Shown here piece after piece: positions 50,470 to 60,129 of a DNA stretch of 64,000 bases. Where the stretch lies: assembly GCA_017640615.1 (NCBI GenBank), contig JAEPQK010000006.1:186001-250000 (forward strand), in the 5' to 3' direction. The position numbers and the translations under genes are program-made. The notes below the pieces were generated by a model, which was given only the letters and a program-made list of their open reading frames with translations, did no database searches and was not told the origin of the DNA. Numbering within the stretch: position 1 is the first letter of the stretch; every line of letters starts with the position of its first letter. The DNA is from Rhizobiaceae bacterium (GTDB lineage Bacteria; Pseudomonadota; Alphaproteobacteria; Rhizobiales; Rhizobiaceae).

Positions 50470-50982
50470 ATGGCCAGCATGAGCGAACCGAAAATCGGAA
50501 ATATTGCAGAGCAGGGGGCAGAGGCACAGGCGCTGCTTCTGGAACTCAACAACGCCCACGCCCGGCAAACCTCATTGCTGACGCGCGAGCGTTGGGATCG
50601 TCTTGTCGGGGCGGCCTTTGCGGCTGATTGCGTTGATCGCGCGGCAGCGCTCCTGATCGCTTTCGATCAGGCGGCGGACTATGACAGCCCGAATTTTGTC
50701 TGGTTTCGCGAACGCTACGCAAAGTTCGTTTATGTCGACCGCATCGTCGTCAGCGAGGACCACCAGGGGCGAGGTTTTGCCAGACGGCTTTATGAAGGGC
50801 TGTTTTGGAAGGCGCGCGTGGCCGGCCACGACCGTGTTGTGTGCGAGGTCAACAGTCTGCCTCCCAATCCGGAATCAGACGCTTTTCATGCGCGGATTGG
50901 GTTTGAGGAGGTCGGGCGCGCCGATCTGGACAGCGGCGCCAAGTCCGTTCGCTATCTGATGCGGAAGTTAGAAGGTAGCTGA
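50470..50982 (+). CDS. GNAT family N-acetyltransferase
   Basis: 170 residues from ATG 50470; ATG 50479 and a farther TTG 50443 are alternatives. The GNAT core has VDRIVVSEDHQGRGFARRLYE near 88-108 with the acetyl-CoA loop QGRGFA, and EVNSLPPNPESDAFHARIGF near 126-145. The order fits the uncharacterised YjaB-like or RimI-like acetyltransferases. Substrate unknown. No operon partner is apparent; the MarR gene converges on it. Confidence 0.82.
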   Translation: MASMSEPKIGNIAEQGAEAQALLLELNNAHARQTSLLTRERWDRLVGAAFAADCVDRAAALLIAFDQAADYDSPNFVWFRERYAKFVYVDRIVVSEDHQGRGFARRLYEGLFWKARVAGHDRVVCEVNSLPPNPESDAFHARIGFEEVGRADLDSGAKSVRYLMRKLEGS

Positions 50983-50998
50983 CCCGCAGGCCGCGAGC

Positions 50999-51451
50999 TT
51001 ATTCTTCTTTCAGCATATCGGCGATGCGGTGCATCTGTTCGCCCAGCGCATCGCATTCGGCCGGGGTTGATTGTGCCATCACCCTGTCGATCAGCGCCGT
51101 GTAGATCGCCAACGCCTCGGTGAGCAGCGCCTCGCCGTCTGCTGTGAGATAGAGCCGGATCACCCGCTTGTCCTTGGTGTCGCCCTCACGGAGCAGCAGT
51201 CCCTGGGTCTCCAGCTGTGGCAGCAGCATGGTTATGTTCGAGCGGCCGACAAGGAGCTTGCGCGCCAGCTCGTGCTGCGACATGCCCGGGTGCCGGTGCA
51301 GGTTCATCAAGATGTCGAGCTGGACGAGCTTGATGCCAAGCGGCGCGAGCGATTTGCTCAACTCGCGCACAATCGCCTTCTCAGCACGGATGACGGCAAT
51401 CCAGTTTTTGAACCGCGGATTGTCCCAGGGCAGGTCTTGTAGTTTGTTCAT
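50999..51451 (-). CDS. MarR family transcriptional regulator
   Basis: 150 residues. The winged helix has LVQLDILMNLHRHPGMSQHE near 44-63, LVGRSNITMLLPQLE near 68-82 and the wing LLREGDTKDKRVIRLYLTAD. It is divergent from the alpha/beta hydrolase gene, and its ATG lies inside the first of two operators, so it almost certainly represses itself and the hydrolase. The ligand is not known. Confidence 0.88.
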   Translation of the reverse strand: MNKLQDLPWDNPRFKNWIAVIRAEKAIVRELSKSLAPLGIKLVQLDILMNLHRHPGMSQHELARKLLVGRSNITMLLPQLETQGLLLREGDTKDKRVIRLYLTADGEALLTEALAIYTALIDRVMAQSTPAECDALGEQMHRIADMLKEE

Positions 51452-51479
51452 GGTTGAACTAATATGTTCATGTTTGAAC
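51446..51479. promoter_or_regulatory. Tandem MarR operators
   Basis: GTTCATGGTTGAAC (51446-51459) and GTTCATGTTTGAAC (51466-51479) are palindromes with identical GTTCA/TGAAC arms, exactly 20 bases apart. The first covers the ATG of the MarR gene (51451-51449 on -), and the second lies 20 bases before the hydrolase ATG (51499). Confidence 0.75.
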
Positions 51480-51498
51480 TATTTCAAGGAATCCCACT

Positions 51499-52419
51499 AT
51501 GGCATCATTCGGCTTCATGGTCATCCGCGGGCTGTTTGCCGTTGCGGAACACGTCTCGCCGGCTGCGGCTGGCCGCGCGGCGTTCCAGTTGTTCAGCCGA
51601 GTTCCAAGGTCCGGCAAGGTTTCCGACAAGGAGCGCGCGGCGCTGGAAAAGGCGGAACCCATAATGCGAGAGGGGCGTCGGCACCGCCTCAATCTCGAAG
51701 GCGGTGGCTGGGTCACAGCATATGATTTTGCCTCGCCACAAGGGCGGCGTGCCCCGACGGTGCTTGTATTGCATGGCTGGCGCTCTCGGGCAGCGCATAT
51801 GTCCGGCATTGTGGCGGAACTTACGCGAAGCGGATTCCGGGTGATCGCGCTCGATCTGCCCGGCCATGGCGAATCGAGCGGGCGCTATCTCAACATGGCG
51901 AACGCAGTTTCCTCTGTGCGCGCGGCGGACCAGTGGTTCGGGCCATTTTCGGCAATCGTCGGCCATTCATTTGGCGGGGCAGTCGCGGCCAACGCCATCG
52001 TCGGTTCCGTGAAGGGCATCGCGCCAGTGGCGGCGGGGCGGCTGGTGACCGTTTCCGCGCCAAGCTCCATGCCGGCTATCTTTCGCGAATTCGGGCGCTT
52101 TCTCAATCTCGGGACGCGGGCACAGACGGCGCTTGCGGAAAGGGTGCTCAAGATCGCCGGGCGGCCGCTAGAAGAATTCGTGGTCGCGCGACAGCTTGCC
52201 GAACACCCGCTCCCGGCACTTGTCGTGCATGCGCCTGACGACAAGGAAGTGCCGGCCAGCGAGGCCGAATCGATGGCCAAGGCCGGGCCGCATGTGCGGC
52301 TCCACTGGGCGCCGGGACTCGGCCACCGGCGCATCCTGGCCGATTGCGATGTGAAAAGGCGGATCGTCGAGTTTCTGACCGACCCCGAGGTGACGGCGGC
52401 AACGCCGGCCGCGGCATAA
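51499..52419 (+). CDS. Alpha/beta hydrolase
   Basis: 306 residues. The first 70 form a hydrophobic helical N-terminal part. Then VLVLHGWRSRAAHM (oxyanion region) near 90, IVGHSFGGAVAAN near 151 (nucleophile Ser in GHSFGG), the acid in HAPDDKEV near 240 and the His in GLGHRRIL near 270. The catalytic triad is therefore complete. It is controlled with the divergent MarR gene through tandem operators, which suggests induction by a small hydrophobic or phenolic compound. Esterase, lipase or acyltransferase activity are all possible. Confidence 0.85.
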   Translation: MASFGFMVIRGLFAVAEHVSPAAAGRAAFQLFSRVPRSGKVSDKERAALEKAEPIMREGRRHRLNLEGGGWVTAYDFASPQGRRAPTVLVLHGWRSRAAHMSGIVAELTRSGFRVIALDLPGHGESSGRYLNMANAVSSVRAADQWFGPFSAIVGHSFGGAVAANAIVGSVKGIAPVAAGRLVTVSAPSSMPAIFREFGRFLNLGTRAQTALAERVLKIAGRPLEEFVVARQLAEHPLPALVVHAPDDKEVPASEAESMAKAGPHVRLHWAPGLGHRRILADCDVKRRIVEFLTDPEVTAATPAAA

Positions 52420-52420
52420 A

Positions 52421-52822
52421 TCAGCTCTTGGTGCGTTCCGGCGGGGCTTCGAGCGCAAGCCCCGCTTCGCGCCAGGCGCCGAAGCCGCCATCAATGTGAG
52501 CGACTTTGTCGAGGCCCATATCTTGAGCGGTCTTGGTAGCAAGCGCCGAACGCCAGCCCGCCGCGCAGAAGAATACGAAGCTCTTGCCTGAAGAGAAAAT
52601 CTCCTTGTGATACGGGCTTTCCGGGTCGATCCAGAATTCCAGCATGCCGCGCGGGCAATGCTGAGCGCCCGGCACGCGGCCTTCGCGCTGCAATTCGCGG
52701 ATGTCGCGAATATCGATCAGGAGCGTGTCGCCGCTTTCCGCCCGTTTCGCTGCCTCCTGTGGGGAGATCGTTTCGATCTCGGCATTGGCTTCGTCGACCA
52801 GCGCCTTGTAGCCCTTTTTCAT
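52421..52822 (-). CDS. Rhodanese-like domain protein
   Basis: 133 residues from ATG 52822, ten bases after the fumarase stop. Single rhodanese domain. LLIDIRDIRELQREGRVPGA near 35-54, the active cysteine loop FFCAAGWRSALAT near 89 and HIDGGFGAWREAG near 110. It could act as a thiosulfate or persulfide sulfurtransferase. Being co-transcribed behind a 4Fe-4S fumarase, it may supply sulfur for cluster repair or simply share the transcript; that is speculation. Confidence 0.87.
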   Translation of the reverse strand: MKKGYKALVDEANAEIETISPQEAAKRAESGDTLLIDIRDIRELQREGRVPGAQHCPRGMLEFWIDPESPYHKEIFSSGKSFVFFCAAGWRSALATKTAQDMGLDKVAHIDGGFGAWREAGLALEAPPERTKS

Positions 52823-52832
52823 CGTCTCACCC

Positions 52833-54452
52833 TCAGCCGAGATTGAGTTCCTTGAAGAAGTCGTTGCCCTTGTCGTCGATGACGATGAAGGCCGGGAAAT
52901 CCTCGACTTCGATACGCCAGATCGCTTCCATGCCGAGCTCGGCATATTCAACGACTTCGACCTTTTTGATGCAATCCTGCGCCAGGCGCGCGGCCGGCCC
53001 GCCGATCGAGCCCAGATAGAAGCCGCCATGGCGGCCGCAGGCTTCGCGCACCTGCCGCGAACGATTGCCTTTTGCCAGCATCACCATCGACCCGCCAAAG
53101 GACTGGAACTGGTCCACGAAGGAATCCATGCGGCCTGCGGTCGTCGGCCCGAATGATCCCGACGCATATCCCGCCGGCGTCTTCGCCGGGCCGGCATAAT
53201 AGATCGGGTGGTTCTTGAAGTAGTCGGGCATCGGCTCGCCAGCTTCCAGCCGCGCGCGGATCTTCGCATGCGCCAGATCGCGGGCGACGATAATCGGGCC
53301 GGAGAGCGAAAGGCGAGTCTTTACGGGGTGTTGGCTGAGCTCGCTCAGAATCTGAGTCATCGGTTTGTTGAGGTCGACGCGCACCACGTGATCGGTCAGC
53401 GAACCCTCATCGATGTCGGGCATGTATTTGGCCGGGTTCGTTTCCAGCTGCTCGACGAAGATGCCGTCACGGGTGATCTTGCCCATCGCCTGCCGGTCGG
53501 CCGAACAGGAGACGCCGAGCCCGATCGGTAGCGATGCGCCATGGCGCGGCAAGCGGATGACCCGCACATCATGACAGAAATATTTTCCGCCGAACTGCGC
53601 GCCGACGCCCATCTGCTGAGTGAGCTTGTGAACTTCCGCCTCCATTTCGAGATCGCGGAAGGCGTGGCCGGCTTCGCTGCCTGAGGTCGGCAAGGTATCG
53701 AGATAGCGTGTCGAGGCCAGTTTGACCGTCTTCAGGTTCATCTCGGCCGACGTGCCGCCAATCACGATTGCCAGGTGATAGGGCGGGCAAGCGGCGGTGC
53801 CGAGCGTCAGGATTTTTTCCTTCAGAAACTCGATCATGCGGTCGTGCGTCAGCAGCGACGGCGTACCCTGATAGAGGAAGGTCTTGTTGGCCGAACCGCC
53901 GCCCTTGGCGACAAAGAGGAATTTGTAGGCGTCTTCGCCTTCCTCATAGATGTCGATCTGCGCAGGCAGATTGTTCTTGGTGTTCTTTTCCTCAAACATG
54001 GCCAGCGGGGCGAGCTGCGAATAGCGCAGGTTTTTCTTTTCGTAAGCGTCGAGTACGCCGCGGCCGAGCGCACCGGCATCGCCGCCATCGGTCCACACGC
54101 GCCGGCCCTTCTTGCCCATCACGATTGCGGTGCCGGTGTCCTGACACATGGGCAGTACACCGCCTGCCGCGATGTTCGCGTTCTTCAACAGGTCATAGGC
54201 GACGAAACGGTCATTGTCGGTTGCTTCGCCGTCTTCAAGGATCGAGGCAAGCTGCTTCAAGTGGCCCGGCCGCAGCAGGTGGTTGATGTCCGCGAAGGCT
54301 GTCTCGGAGAGAAGCCGCAAACCCTCTTGCTCGACGGTCAGAATGTCTTCGCCGCGGAATTTTTCCACCGACACGAAATCCGAGCTGAGCTTGCGGTAGG
54401 GCGTCTCGTCGGCGCCGAGCGGGAACATTTCCATTGAGGAAGGATCGGACAT
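52833..54452 (-). CDS. Class I fumarate hydratase, oxygen-sensitive 4Fe-4S type
   Basis: 539 residues, close to FumA/FumB (548), from ATG 54452 ([10 protein letters not shown]). The cluster cysteines are visible in [11 protein letters not shown] near 105, [12 protein letters not shown] near 225 and [13 protein letters not shown] near 325. The C-terminal beta domain has the [11 protein letters not shown] substrate motif and [19 protein letters not shown]. It hydrates fumarate to malate in the TCA cycle. This class is oxygen sensitive. Confidence 0.92.
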   Translation of the reverse strand: MSDPSSMEMFPLGADETPYRKLSSDFVSVEKFRGEDILTVEQEGLRLLSETAFADINHLLRPGHLKQLASILEDGEATDNDRFVAYDLLKNANIAAGGVLPMCQDTGTAIVMGKKGRRVWTDGGDAGALGRGVLDAYEKKNLRYSQLAPLAMFEEKNTKNNLPAQIDIYEEGEDAYKFLFVAKGGGSANKTFLYQGTPSLLTHDRMIEFLKEKILTLGTAACPPYHLAIVIGGTSAEMNLKTVKLASTRYLDTLPTSGSEAGHAFRDLEMEAEVHKLTQQMGVGAQFGGKYFCHDVRVIRLPRHGASLPIGLGVSCSADRQAMGKITRDGIFVEQLETNPAKYMPDIDEGSLTDHVVRVDLNKPMTQILSELSQHPVKTRLSLSGPIIVARDLAHAKIRARLEAGEPMPDYFKNHPIYYAGPAKTPAGYASGSFGPTTAGRMDSFVDQFQSFGGSMVMLAKGNRSRQVREACGRHGGFYLGSIGGPAARLAQDCIKKVEVVEYAELGMEAIWRIEVEDFPAFIVIDDKGNDFFKELNLG

Positions 54453-54595
54453 TTTGGCGTTCCAGATGGATGGCTGCAGTTGAAGTCGTTTTAGTCGCGG
54501 CATGGGGAATGTCCACTGCCACCGGGTTTCGCAATTGGATGATCCGCTGCTAGTCTCGCCCCGACAACATGGCATGACGCGCGGAGAGAACGGGT

Positions 54596-55513
54596 ATGAG
54601 CGAAGTCGATTCTGTGATGCTGAATTTCAGCCCGGGAAGCCTGATGCTTCTCAACGGAATCCTCGCCATCGTGATGTTCGGCGTCGCGCTCGACCTGACC
54701 TTGGGCGACTTCCGCCGCCTGCTGGAAACGCCGCGCGCGCTGCTGCTGGGCTTTTTCTCTCAGTTTCTCTTCCTGCCGGCAGCGACCTTTCTGCTGGTGC
54801 TTCTGCTGCGGCCGGCGCCCAGCATGGCGCTGGGTATGATGCTGGTCGCGGCCTGTCCGGGCGGCAACATTTCGAATTTCATCACCCACAGGGCAGGGGG
54901 CAACACAGCGCTTTCGGTGAGCCTCACCGCGGTGGCGACCGTTTGCGCAACGATCATGACGCCGTTCAATCTGGCGTTTTGGGGCAGCCTCTACGCCCCG
55001 ACTTTGCCGCTGCTCACCGAGACAAGCGTTTCGCCCTTTGAGATGGCGTGGACCGTTGCGGTGCTGCTCGTCGTCCCGCTCATCCTCGGCATGACGATCA
55101 ATGCACGATACCCGGCATTTTCGGCGCGTATTCGCGGCACCATGCGTGTTCTTTCGATGATCATCTTCGCCGGCTTCGTTGTCGGTGCGCTTGCCGCGAA
55201 CTGGCAGTATTTCCTCGATTATGTGAGCCTGGTTGCCGGGCTTGTGCTGCTTCACAACGCGATTGCGCTTGGCGGCGGCTACGGCATCGCATGGGCGGGC
55301 GGGCTCGACGAGTATGATCGCCGCGCGGTCTCCGTCGAAACCGGCATTCAGAACTCGGGGCTCGGCCTGATTCTCATCTTCAACTTCTTCGGCGGGCTTG
55401 GCGGCATGGCGATCGTCGCGGCTTGGTGGGGCGTCTGGCACATCCTTTCGGGGTTGGCACTTGCAGCCTGGTTCAGCCGCCGACCGACCAGTACGCGCGG
55501 CGCACCGGCCTGA
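54596..55513 (+). CDS. BASS family (bile acid:sodium symporter-like) transporter
   Basis: 305 residues with nine or ten membrane segments. [21 protein letters not shown] is near the start, and the sodium-binding region [20 protein letters not shown] is near 80-99. A second crossover with [15 protein letters not shown] near 243-257 completes the fold. BASS proteins move organic anions such as pyruvate, pantoate or keto acids with sodium. The substrate cannot be set here. Confidence 0.86.
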   Translation: MSEVDSVMLNFSPGSLMLLNGILAIVMFGVALDLTLGDFRRLLETPRALLLGFFSQFLFLPAATFLLVLLLRPAPSMALGMMLVAACPGGNISNFITHRAGGNTALSVSLTAVATVCATIMTPFNLAFWGSLYAPTLPLLTETSVSPFEMAWTVAVLLVVPLILGMTINARYPAFSARIRGTMRVLSMIIFAGFVVGALAANWQYFLDYVSLVAGLVLLHNAIALGGGYGIAWAGGLDEYDRRAVSVETGIQNSGLGLILIFNFFGGLGGMAIVAAWWGVWHILSGLALAAWFSRRPTSTRGAPA

Positions 55514-55694
55514 TCGGAACCGTCTCACCGCGGCGAAATTGCATCACGTTTTCGCGAAAAACGTATCAAATCCACCGGGCAGACATATTCGACCTTAACG
55601 GTAAGGCAATCGGCACGTATGATTGTGGCTTATCTGCTTCGCATATTCAGACAACGGACTTACTGGGCCGGCTGACGGCTGGATTGGGTGATCG

Positions 55695-57620
55695 ATGAGA
55701 CTCTTTGCCAAACGCGGATTGATGGCGGCAACGGCCGTCTTCTCCGGAATGGTTCTGCTGGGGACGCAGCAGGCTTCAGCGGAAACGCTTTTTGAGCGCC
55801 TGTTCGGCGGCAAGCGCATCAAGCGTGTCGAAAAGGTCGAGCCGGAGCCGCCGAAGAAAGTCGTCATCGCCCGGGTCTCGTCGCCTCAATATTACAATTA
55901 CAAGGTCGATCCGCTGGTCCGCGTGGATTTCGCGGCCTTGATCAGCACACTTGAAGAGGTCGAGCCGTCCACGGATCGCGCTCAGGCAGGCGAGGTGATT
56001 CTGGCGTCCGTTGCCGAACCCGGCGAAGCTTCGCCCGCCATTCCGCTTCCAGATGTCGATACGGATGCCAGCAAGTTCGCGGCAGCCATCGATAGCCTGC
56101 AAGAGTTCAAGCTGATGGCCGAGAAGGAGATCGCTGACGCGATCGTCGCGCATTACGGGGCTGATCCCGACTTCATCTGGCTGCGCGACGGCAAGCCGAA
56201 TCACCGTGCGGAAGAGGCCCTCGCAGTGCTGTCCGAAGCCGCCGAGCACGGCCTCGTGGCCGAGGAATATACGGTTGCGGCAATCGACCGGCCGGCAGCC
56301 GAGGGCGAAACCATCGATCCGGCATTGCGGAATGCGCAGTTCGAGATGGAGCTTTCCGCGCGGGTGCTGCGCTATATGCGTGACGCGAAGGGTGGCCGCG
56401 TCGATCCAAACCGGATTTCCGGCTATCATGATTTCGAGCTGAAGACGCTCGACTATGGCCACGCGCTCGATGTGTTGGGCGACACCTTCGCCGTGCGCAC
56501 TTTTATGGAATCGGAACACCCGCAGAATTCGGCATATGCCGCGCTGCGGGCCGAGCTTGCCGAGCTGCGTTCCAGCCAGGAGAAGGCGATCATCGTGTCG
56601 CCCGACCTTTTCATGAGGCCCGGCAAGTCTTCGCCGGAATTCACTAAGCTTCTGCAGATCATCGACCGAGACGCCGACGCGGAATTCCGCGCCGAATTTG
56701 GCGAGCTGCTGGCCGCTAACATTGACAACGAGACCTATACGCAGGAGCTCGTGCCGCTGATCAAGGCGGCTCAGAAGAAGGCTGGTGTGGGTGCGGACGG
56801 CATCATCGGGCCGCGCACCGTTGGCGCGATCGCCGGTGACTCCAAGGCTGACCGTCTCGAAAAGGTTCGGATCGCGATAGAGCAGCTGCGCTGGCTGCCT
56901 TCCGAACTCGGCGATCGGCACGTGTTTATCAACGTGGCCGAGTTCAGGGCCCGCTACATTGAAGAAGGCACCGAGAAGCTGGCCATGAAAGCTGTGGTCG
57001 GCCAGCGCTCCAAGCAGACGAACTTCTTCCACGATGAGATCGAATATGTGGAGTTCCACCCATACTGGGGTGTGCCGCGCTCGATCCTCGTCAACAAATA
57101 CCTGCCGAAGCTGGTCAACGACCCGGGCTATCTCGATCGTATCGGCTATGAGGTTTCCGATGGCCGCGGACGGCGGATTTCGTCCTCATCCGTTAATTGG
57201 GCCGCCTATGGTTCGCGTCCGCCCTTCGACGTGAGGCAGCCGCCGGGGCCGCGGAACGCGCTCGGCGAAATGAAGATTATGTTCCCGAACAGGCATGCGA
57301 TCTACATGCATGACACGCCTGAAAAGCACCTGTTCGAGCGGGAAAGCCGCGCCTATTCCAGCGGCTGCGTGCGGCTGGAAGACCCGCGCGCCATGGCCGC
57401 GGCCGTTCTCAGCTGGGACCGCGAGCAGGTCGTCGAGCGGCTGAAAAATGGGCGCGGAAAAGAAGAGTTGGCCAAGACGATCCCGGTCTATGTCTCGTAT
57501 TTCACCGCATGGCCGGATTCGAGCGGCAATGTGAACTATGTGCCCGACATCTACGATCGCGACAGCTATATGCAAAAGGCGATGACCAAGATCGACGAGA
57601 CGCGCGCTCCAAACACCTGA
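55695..57620 (+). CDS. L,D-transpeptidase of the YcbB/LdtD type
   Basis: 641 residues. Signal peptide 1-29 (GTQQASAET). A scaffold region of about 300 residues and a peptidoglycan-binding domain with VGADGIIGPRTVGAI near 365-380 come before the YkuD catalytic domain. That domain has YMHDTPEKHLFERESRAYSS near 537-556 and the active site SSGCVRLEDPRAM at about 555-567 (Cys near 557, His in the HDTP part). It forms 3-3 cross-links in the cell wall. Unlike the E. coli enzyme it has no clear second domain insertion. An intrinsic terminator follows at 57645. Confidence 0.92.
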   Translation: MRLFAKRGLMAATAVFSGMVLLGTQQASAETLFERLFGGKRIKRVEKVEPEPPKKVVIARVSSPQYYNYKVDPLVRVDFAALISTLEEVEPSTDRAQAGEVILASVAEPGEASPAIPLPDVDTDASKFAAAIDSLQEFKLMAEKEIADAIVAHYGADPDFIWLRDGKPNHRAEEALAVLSEAAEHGLVAEEYTVAAIDRPAAEGETIDPALRNAQFEMELSARVLRYMRDAKGGRVDPNRISGYHDFELKTLDYGHALDVLGDTFAVRTFMESEHPQNSAYAALRAELAELRSSQEKAIIVSPDLFMRPGKSSPEFTKLLQIIDRDADAEFRAEFGELLAANIDNETYTQELVPLIKAAQKKAGVGADGIIGPRTVGAIAGDSKADRLEKVRIAIEQLRWLPSELGDRHVFINVAEFRARYIEEGTEKLAMKAVVGQRSKQTNFFHDEIEYVEFHPYWGVPRSILVNKYLPKLVNDPGYLDRIGYEVSDGRGRRISSSSVNWAAYGSRPPFDVRQPPGPRNALGEMKIMFPNRHAIYMHDTPEKHLFERESRAYSSGCVRLEDPRAMAAAVLSWDREQVVERLKNGRGKEELAKTIPVYVSYFTAWPDSSGNVNYVPDIYDRDSYMQKAMTKIDETRAPNT

Positions 57621-57644
57621 TGAGCACCGCAATCGACCACGAAA

Positions 57645-57666
57645 AACCCGGCTTCGCGCCGGGTTT
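57645..57666 (+). terminator. Intrinsic terminator of the L,D-transpeptidase gene
   Basis: CCCGGC (57645-57650), TTCGC loop, GCCGGG (57656-57661) and TTTTT (57662-57666), preceded by AAAA. Classic intrinsic terminator 25 bases after the stop. Confidence 0.85.
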
Positions 57667-57777
57667 TTCTTTGCGGCTGGCGGGCCGTGACTACCGGATC
57701 GTAGACACCGCTTCGCGCGCTTGACTTGATCAGGGGCCGCACCTTATATCCCGCTTCCGGTCGCGGAAGCGGCTTCG

Positions 57778-57852
57778 GGGCGATTAGCTCAGCGGGAGAG
57801 CACACCCTTCACACGGGTGGGGTCGCTGGTTCAATCCCAGCATCGCCCACCA
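57778..57852 (+). tRNA. tRNA-Val (anticodon CAC)
   Basis: Acceptor stem GGGCGAT pairs with ATCGCCC, the D-arm is GCTC/GAGC, the anticodon stem CACCC/GGGTG encloses the loop TTCACAC with CAC, and the T-arm GCTGG/CCAGC holds TTCAATC. Discriminator A and the CCA end are encoded. It reads GUG codons. No integrase gene lies next to it. Confidence 0.96.
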
Positions 57853-57895
57853 TTCTCCTCAAGTCAGATTTGGATGACAGGCCGCGGTCCAGCCG

Positions 57896-58579
57896 TCAGC
57901 TAGCGACGGCCTTCAAAAGCCTGTCGACCAACGGCTGTGTCAATTCGTCGAAATGTGAAATGACATGCGAGGGGTCGAAGTTACTGACATGGCGGTCGGT
58001 GTAGCCGAAATCGACGGCGACAACCGGGATGCCCGCTGCGATGGCGGTTTTGATGTCGGTTTGGGAATCTCCCACCATGATTGCGCGTGTCGGGTCTCCG
58101 CCGGCCGCTTCGATGGTGAGCGTCAAATGCCGCGGGTCTGGCTTGCGATGCGCGAACGTGTCCTGGCCGCATATCGCCTTGAAGCGATCGCGCAGGCCAA
58201 GGCTTTCCAGCAGTTCGACCGACATCCCCTCATACTTGTTGGTGCACACGGCAAAGGAAAACCCGGCATCTGAAAACCGGTCGAGCGCCTCCGGCACGCC
58301 CGGATAGGGCGCTGAATGGCCCGGCATGTTTGCGGAATAGTGCTCGAGAAAAACATCGAAGAGCTGAGCAAGCTTGGGTTTTGTCAGCTCAAGCTGTCGT
58401 GCCTCGAATGCGCGCTCGATCATCACCTTTGCGCCCATGCCAACCAGACGCCGGATGTCGGCGCCGTCGACTGGCTCCATATCCACCGTCGCCAGGCTGT
58501 GGTTGAGGCTGTCGAGCAGGTCCGGCGCGGTGTCGACCAGGGTTCCGTCGAGGTCGAATACAATGATCGGCGCTGCCAT
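57896..58579 (-). CDS. gph: Phosphoglycolate phosphatase
   Basis: 227 residues from ATG 58579, with GGAAC at good spacing. HAD motifs: [19 protein letters not shown] near 7-25, VCTNKYEG near 110 and [20 protein letters not shown] near 167-186. The C1-type cap matches Gph. It removes phosphate from 2-phosphoglycolate formed during DNA repair or photorespiration-like reactions. Divergent from rpiA, as in many Rhizobiales. Confidence 0.88.
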   Translation of the reverse strand: MAAPIIVFDLDGTLVDTAPDLLDSLNHSLATVDMEPVDGADIRRLVGMGAKVMIERAFEARQLELTKPKLAQLFDVFLEHYSANMPGHSAPYPGVPEALDRFSDAGFSFAVCTNKYEGMSVELLESLGLRDRFKAICGQDTFAHRKPDPRHLTLTIEAAGGDPTRAIMVGDSQTDIKTAIAAGIPVVAVDFGYTDRHVSNFDPSHVISHFDELTQPLVDRLLKAVAS

Positions 58580-58724
58580 CTCGGTTCCTTCTCCGGGTGG
58601 CGCTGGCCTAGCGCGGCTTTGGAAAATGGGCAAGTTCGGTGCGTGGTGCCCGGAACCTTTTGGCGCACGCCGTCAAAGATGCTACCAGCGGCGCGCGATT
58701 CTCAGAACCACGCCCCGGGAAACA

Positions 58725-59426
58725 ATGGATCCGAAAGCGCTCAAAATCGAAGCGGCGCGCGCCGCACTCTCCCATGTTGAAGACGGCATGAAGCTCGGCA
58801 TCGGCACTGGCTCGACAGCGGAGGAATTCGTGCGTTTGCTGGCCGCGCGCGTGGGCGAAGGGTTGAGCGTCATCGGCGTGCCGACCTCTGAACGCACCGC
58901 GGCCCTGTGCAACGAACTCGGCGTACCGCTGACAACGCTGGACGAGGAACCGGCACTCGACCTCGTTGTCGACGGCGCTGACGAGATCGACCCCGATCTG
59001 TCGCTGATCAAGGGCGGCGGCGGCGCGCTGCTGCGCGAAAAGATCGTTGCGGCGACATCGAAGCGCATGATCGTGATTGCCGACAAGAGCAAACTCGTTC
59101 CCGTGCTCGGCGCATTTCCGCTGCCGATCGAGGTCAACAAATTCGGTCTCAAGGCGACCGAACTGGCCATTCGCGCCGCCGGCTCGGCGCTCGGCCTTAA
59201 CTGTGACTTCCGATTGCGGATGACTGGAAACGAGCCTTTTGTTACAGACGGCGGTCACTTGATCATAGACGCATCTTTTGGCCGCATTCGGGATGCAAGA
59301 GCGCTTTCCGAAGCTCTCCACGCCATACCGGGCGTGGTGGAACATGGTCTTTTTCTGGGGCTGGCGGACGTGGCGATCATCGCCGCCGAAGGCGGAATAG
59401 AAACGATCACCGCAACCCGTCACTAG
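58725..59426 (+). CDS. rpiA: Ribose-5-phosphate isomerase A
   Basis: 233 residues from ATG 58725. [16 protein letters not shown] near 26-41, [20 protein letters not shown] near 85-104 (active acids and Lys) and LPIEVNKFG near 132-140 are the RpiA marks. It interconverts ribose-5-phosphate and ribulose-5-phosphate in the pentose phosphate pathway. The DUF2059 gene follows after 15 bases. Confidence 0.94.
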   Translation: MDPKALKIEAARAALSHVEDGMKLGIGTGSTAEEFVRLLAARVGEGLSVIGVPTSERTAALCNELGVPLTTLDEEPALDLVVDGADEIDPDLSLIKGGGGALLREKIVAATSKRMIVIADKSKLVPVLGAFPLPIEVNKFGLKATELAIRAAGSALGLNCDFRLRMTGNEPFVTDGGHLIIDASFGRIRDARALSEALHAIPGVVEHGLFLGLADVAIIAAEGGIETITATRH

Positions 59427-59441
59427 GGAGTATTCGCTACT

Positions 59442-60002
59442 ATGTATCTGGCCATTCGTGCCCGTACCGTTGTCACCGCATTTGCCGCGTCGGCCATGAT
59501 CGCCGTGGCGTCGCCGGTATTTTCTCAGGACATCTCAGACAGCCATCTGAAGGCTGCGCGCGCTGCGATCGTGGCGCTGACCTCGACGCAACAATATGAC
59601 GCCGTTCTGCCGCAGGCAGCCCAGGCGCTGAAGCAGGAGCTGATCCAGAAAAACCCTGACCTGGGTTCCATGATCAGCAATGTCGTCGATGAGGAGACGC
59701 TGGCGCTGGCACATCGCCGCGGCGACCTCGAGAAGGAAGCGGCGACCATATACGCCAAGATTTTTACCGAGCAGCAGCTCAATGAGATGAGGGCGTTCTA
59801 CGAATCCGAAACCGGCAAGAAGCTGCTTGAGGACGGTGCGCTCGTTGCACGCCAGGTTCACGAAGCGGCCGGCATCTGGCAGCGCGGGCTGGCGCGGGAT
59901 CTGGCGCAGAGCGTCGGCAGCAAGGTTCAGGCAATCATCGCTGCCAACGCCGATAAATCGCCGACCACGACTGAGGAAACGACCGGGCAGACCGATCAGT
60001 AG
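59442..60002 (+). CDS. DUF2059 domain-containing exported protein
   Basis: 186 residues with a signal peptide to about 29 (SPVFSQD). The DUF2059 helical core has YAKIFTEQQLNEMRAFYESE near 106-125 and TGKKLLEDGALVARQ right after. The C-terminus is a Thr-rich tail. The family is periplasmic, of unknown role, and often sits by rpiA and gor in this order in related bacteria. It has an intrinsic terminator downstream. Confidence 0.85.
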   Translation: MYLAIRARTVVTAFAASAMIAVASPVFSQDISDSHLKAARAAIVALTSTQQYDAVLPQAAQALKQELIQKNPDLGSMISNVVDEETLALAHRRGDLEKEAATIYAKIFTEQQLNEMRAFYESETGKKLLEDGALVARQVHEAAGIWQRGLARDLAQSVGSKVQAIIAANADKSPTTTEETTGQTDQ

Positions 60003-60032
60003 TCCAGTCACGATCAAATGACCGACTTGATA

Positions 60033-60062
60033 AGCCCGGCCTGCGCGCCGGGCTTTCTTTTT
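60033..60062 (+). terminator. Intrinsic terminator of the rpiA-DUF2059 unit
   Basis: AGCCCGGC (60033-60040), CTGCGC loop, GCCGGGCT (60047-60054), then TTCTTTTT. Eight perfect pairs with a T-run. Confidence 0.85.
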
Positions 60063-60129
60063 GCGCCATGCGCGCCTAGATCAGGCGTCCTGTCTCGACC
60101 AATGCACGCGCACTTTGGAGGCCCGCCCT

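Noticed and set aside
57778..57852. tRNA-Val as an integration site for a genomic island
   Set aside because: No integrase, no repeated tRNA 3' end nearby and ordinary housekeeping genes on both sides.
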